From Agarivorans sp. Toyoura001 (lineage in GTDB: Bacteria; Pseudomonadota; Gammaproteobacteria; Enterobacterales; Celerinatantimonadaceae), in NCBI RefSeq assembly GCF_005405585.1, contig NZ_BJEQ01000001.1, positions 496,001-560,000 of the forward strand: a DNA stretch of 64,000 nucleotides, in the 5' to 3' direction. Below, piece after piece: positions 63,097 through 64,000 of the stretch. The notes beneath the pieces are model-generated. The model ran no database searches. It was given only the letters and a program-made list of their open reading frames with translations, and was not told the origin of the DNA. Each line of letters starts with the position of its first letter. Position 1 is the stretch's first letter. The position numbers were made by a program, and so were the translations under genes.

Positions 63097-63441
63097 CTAG
63101 CTTGGCGAATAACTATAAACATAGGCAGCAAAACCTAACCATGACAAGCCCAGTAACACCCAAGGCAATATAGATGGCTTAGTATTATCTTTAGCTTCTG
63201 CTAAGTGATCAGCACCAGCGCATTGCTCCGCGTTTTTACTCGATTGCTTTTTACGCTGTTTGTCGGCTTCGCGCATTTTGGCTTTGTGTTGCTTTTTATA
63301 CTGCTCAATGCCTTTTTGAATACCCGCCGAGATTAATTTGTTTTGCTCTTTAGTTTGGCCAGGGCGTTGGTTCGCCTTGGTTAAGGCGTCTGCCGTTGCC
63401 ACCACTTCATCAGAGACTTTATTCTTGTTTGCTTTAGCCAC
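63097..63441 (-). CDS. DUF2956 membrane protein
   Basis: A 114-residue protein with a long basic, Lys/Gln-rich N-terminal helix (QTKEQNKLISAGIQKGIEQYKKQHK, in parts) and a single C-terminal membrane segment (ILPWVLLGLSWLGFAAYVYSY). DUF2956 is typical of Vibrio, Shewanella and related marine genera, with unknown function; the layout suggests a tail-anchored inner-membrane protein with a cytoplasmic coil. Confidence 0.9.
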   Translation of the reverse strand: MAKANKNKVSDEVVATADALTKANQRPGQTKEQNKLISAGIQKGIEQYKKQHKAKMREADKQRKKQSSKNAEQCAGADHLAEAKDNTKPSILPWVLLGLSWLGFAAYVYSYSPS

Positions 63442-63613
63442 ATTACCTCCTAAGGTTTTCGATTACTTTGAACCAAACCGCTACATAAGTCTAAAAGATC
63501 GCGCAACTATAATAAAACAAAGACTTTTTTCTAGACTAAGCACCTTGATCATTTTTTTATCACGCCCTTCGGCTTACACTAGATGAATTTTTTTGTTCAG
63601 GGAGACAAAACGG

Positions 63614-64000
63614 ATGAACACCCCACTACTTGGTGCGCAAATGCTACTGGTTGCATTTGGTGCTACTACCTTGGTACCACTACTAACAGGCATTAGCCCT
63701 AACCTCGCCTTATTGGGTGCAGGTATAGGTACGCTAATCTTTCAGTTTTGTACGCGTCGCCAAATTCCTATTTTTCTGGGCAGCTCATTCGCCTTTATCG
63801 GACCAATTATTTTAGGTATTCAGCAGTTTGGTTTACCCGCGACCTTAAGTGGCCTAATGGCTGCAGGCCTTATGTTCATTATTATTAGTGCCATTGTAAA
63901 AGTACGCGGTGTTAAGGTTATTGAGCGCTTTTTACCGCCGGTAGTGGTTGGCCCAGTGATTATGGTCATTGGTTTAGGCTTAGCCCCGGTTGCTGTAAAT
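63614..64000 (+). CDS. uraA: Uracil permease, N-terminal part (window ends in gene)
   Basis: The first 129 codons are present and the gene runs past position 64000. The start ATG follows GGGAGAC. The sequence QMLLVAFGATTLVPLLTG, GAGIGTLIFQFCTRRQIPIFLGSSFAFI (in parts) and PPVVVGPVIMVIGLGLAPVA matches the NCS2 nucleobase:cation symporter family, UraA branch, which imports uracil with protons. The rest of the transporter is outside the window. Confidence 0.9.
   Translation, partial: MNTPLLGAQMLLVAFGATTLVPLLTGISPNLALLGAGIGTLIFQFCTRRQIPIFLGSSFAFIGPIILGIQQFGLPATLSGLMAAGLMFIIISAIVKVRGVKVIERFLPPVVVGPVIMVIGLGLAPVAVN

Noticed and set aside
1-64000. CRISPR arrays, tRNA/rRNA genes, prophage or complete insertion sequences
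   Set aside because: No regular direct repeats, cloverleaf-like sequences, transposases or integrases were seen in either strand.

Overview
The window reads as chromosomal DNA of a marine gammaproteobacterium of the Alteromonadales/Vibrionales type. An Agarivorans-like organism is my inference from gene content, not something proved here. The clues are a decayed PL7 alginate lyase, an ExeM-type secreted nuclease, a GlyGly-CTERM-like secreted protein, a LuxI/LuxR pair, a DUF2956 protein, an OlsF-type ornithine-lipid synthase and several c-di-GMP enzymes. Coding density is high, genes lie on both strands, and many convergent pairs share a bidirectional hairpin terminator. I saw no rRNA, tRNA, CRISPR array, intact transposase or prophage.

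Layout. 0-8 kb: lipocalin, TSUP transporter, L-2-hydroxyglutarate oxidase, alginate-lyase remnant, CobW GTPase, peroxiredoxin, S1/P1 nuclease, DUF523/DUF1722 protein, DUF4382 lipoprotein. 8-16 kb: CvfB-like RNA-binding protein, chemoreceptor, an AraC/GyrI regulator broken by one in-frame TAG, a PLP aminotransferase, NhaC antiporter, bifunctional ornithine-lipid synthase. 16-19 kb: a quorum-sensing locus (LuxI synthase, convergent RsaM-like protein, LuxR receptor) with a lux-box-like site before luxI. 19-26 kb: TRIC-family channel, serA and serC, a Nudix hydrolase, an octaheme hydroxylamine-oxidoreductase-like cytochrome with its NapC/NrfH-type tetraheme partner, thioesterase, solute-binding protein. 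27-38 kb: glgC, an EAL protein, assimilatory nitrate reductase nasA with a good NtrC site and sigma-54 promoter, DUF2946 and PepSY proteins, RNase HI, a GGDEF protein, YdcH-like protein, SDR.

38.7-42.4 kb: a poorly coding 0.9-kb stretch that looks like mobile-element debris, then a 919-codon ORF. That ORF joins a GlyGly-CTERM-like secreted protein to a complete signal peptide and an outer-membrane beta-barrel, across a run of eight A. 42.8-46.7 kb: an arsenate operon (ArsC-ArsR fusion, dual-specificity phosphatase, ArsJ-associated GAPDH, ArsJ) interrupted by a 268-bp nested palindromic element. 46.7-64 kb: MmcQ/YjbR protein, zinc-ribbon protein, DEAD-box helicase, Ntn-type amidohydrolase, PAS-GGDEF-EAL-CBS protein, methyltransferase, ExeM nuclease, divergent MFS/LysR pair, AzoR, a potassium channel with a zinc-ribbon tail, GDPD phosphodiesterase, TetR-like protein, GNAT, DUF2956 and the start of a uracil permease.

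How the parts work together. The octaheme/tetraheme pair is a quinol-linked periplasmic respiratory or detoxification module. NasA handles assimilatory nitrate reduction under apparent nitrogen control. The ars operon combines arsenate reduction with 1-arseno-3-phosphoglycerate export, and no arsenite pump is visible. The LuxI/RsaM/LuxR locus and three c-di-GMP enzymes point to density- and surface-dependent behaviour. The best candidates for something new are the A8-joined secreted-protein/barrel ORF, the palindromic element inside the ars operon, and the octaheme pair.
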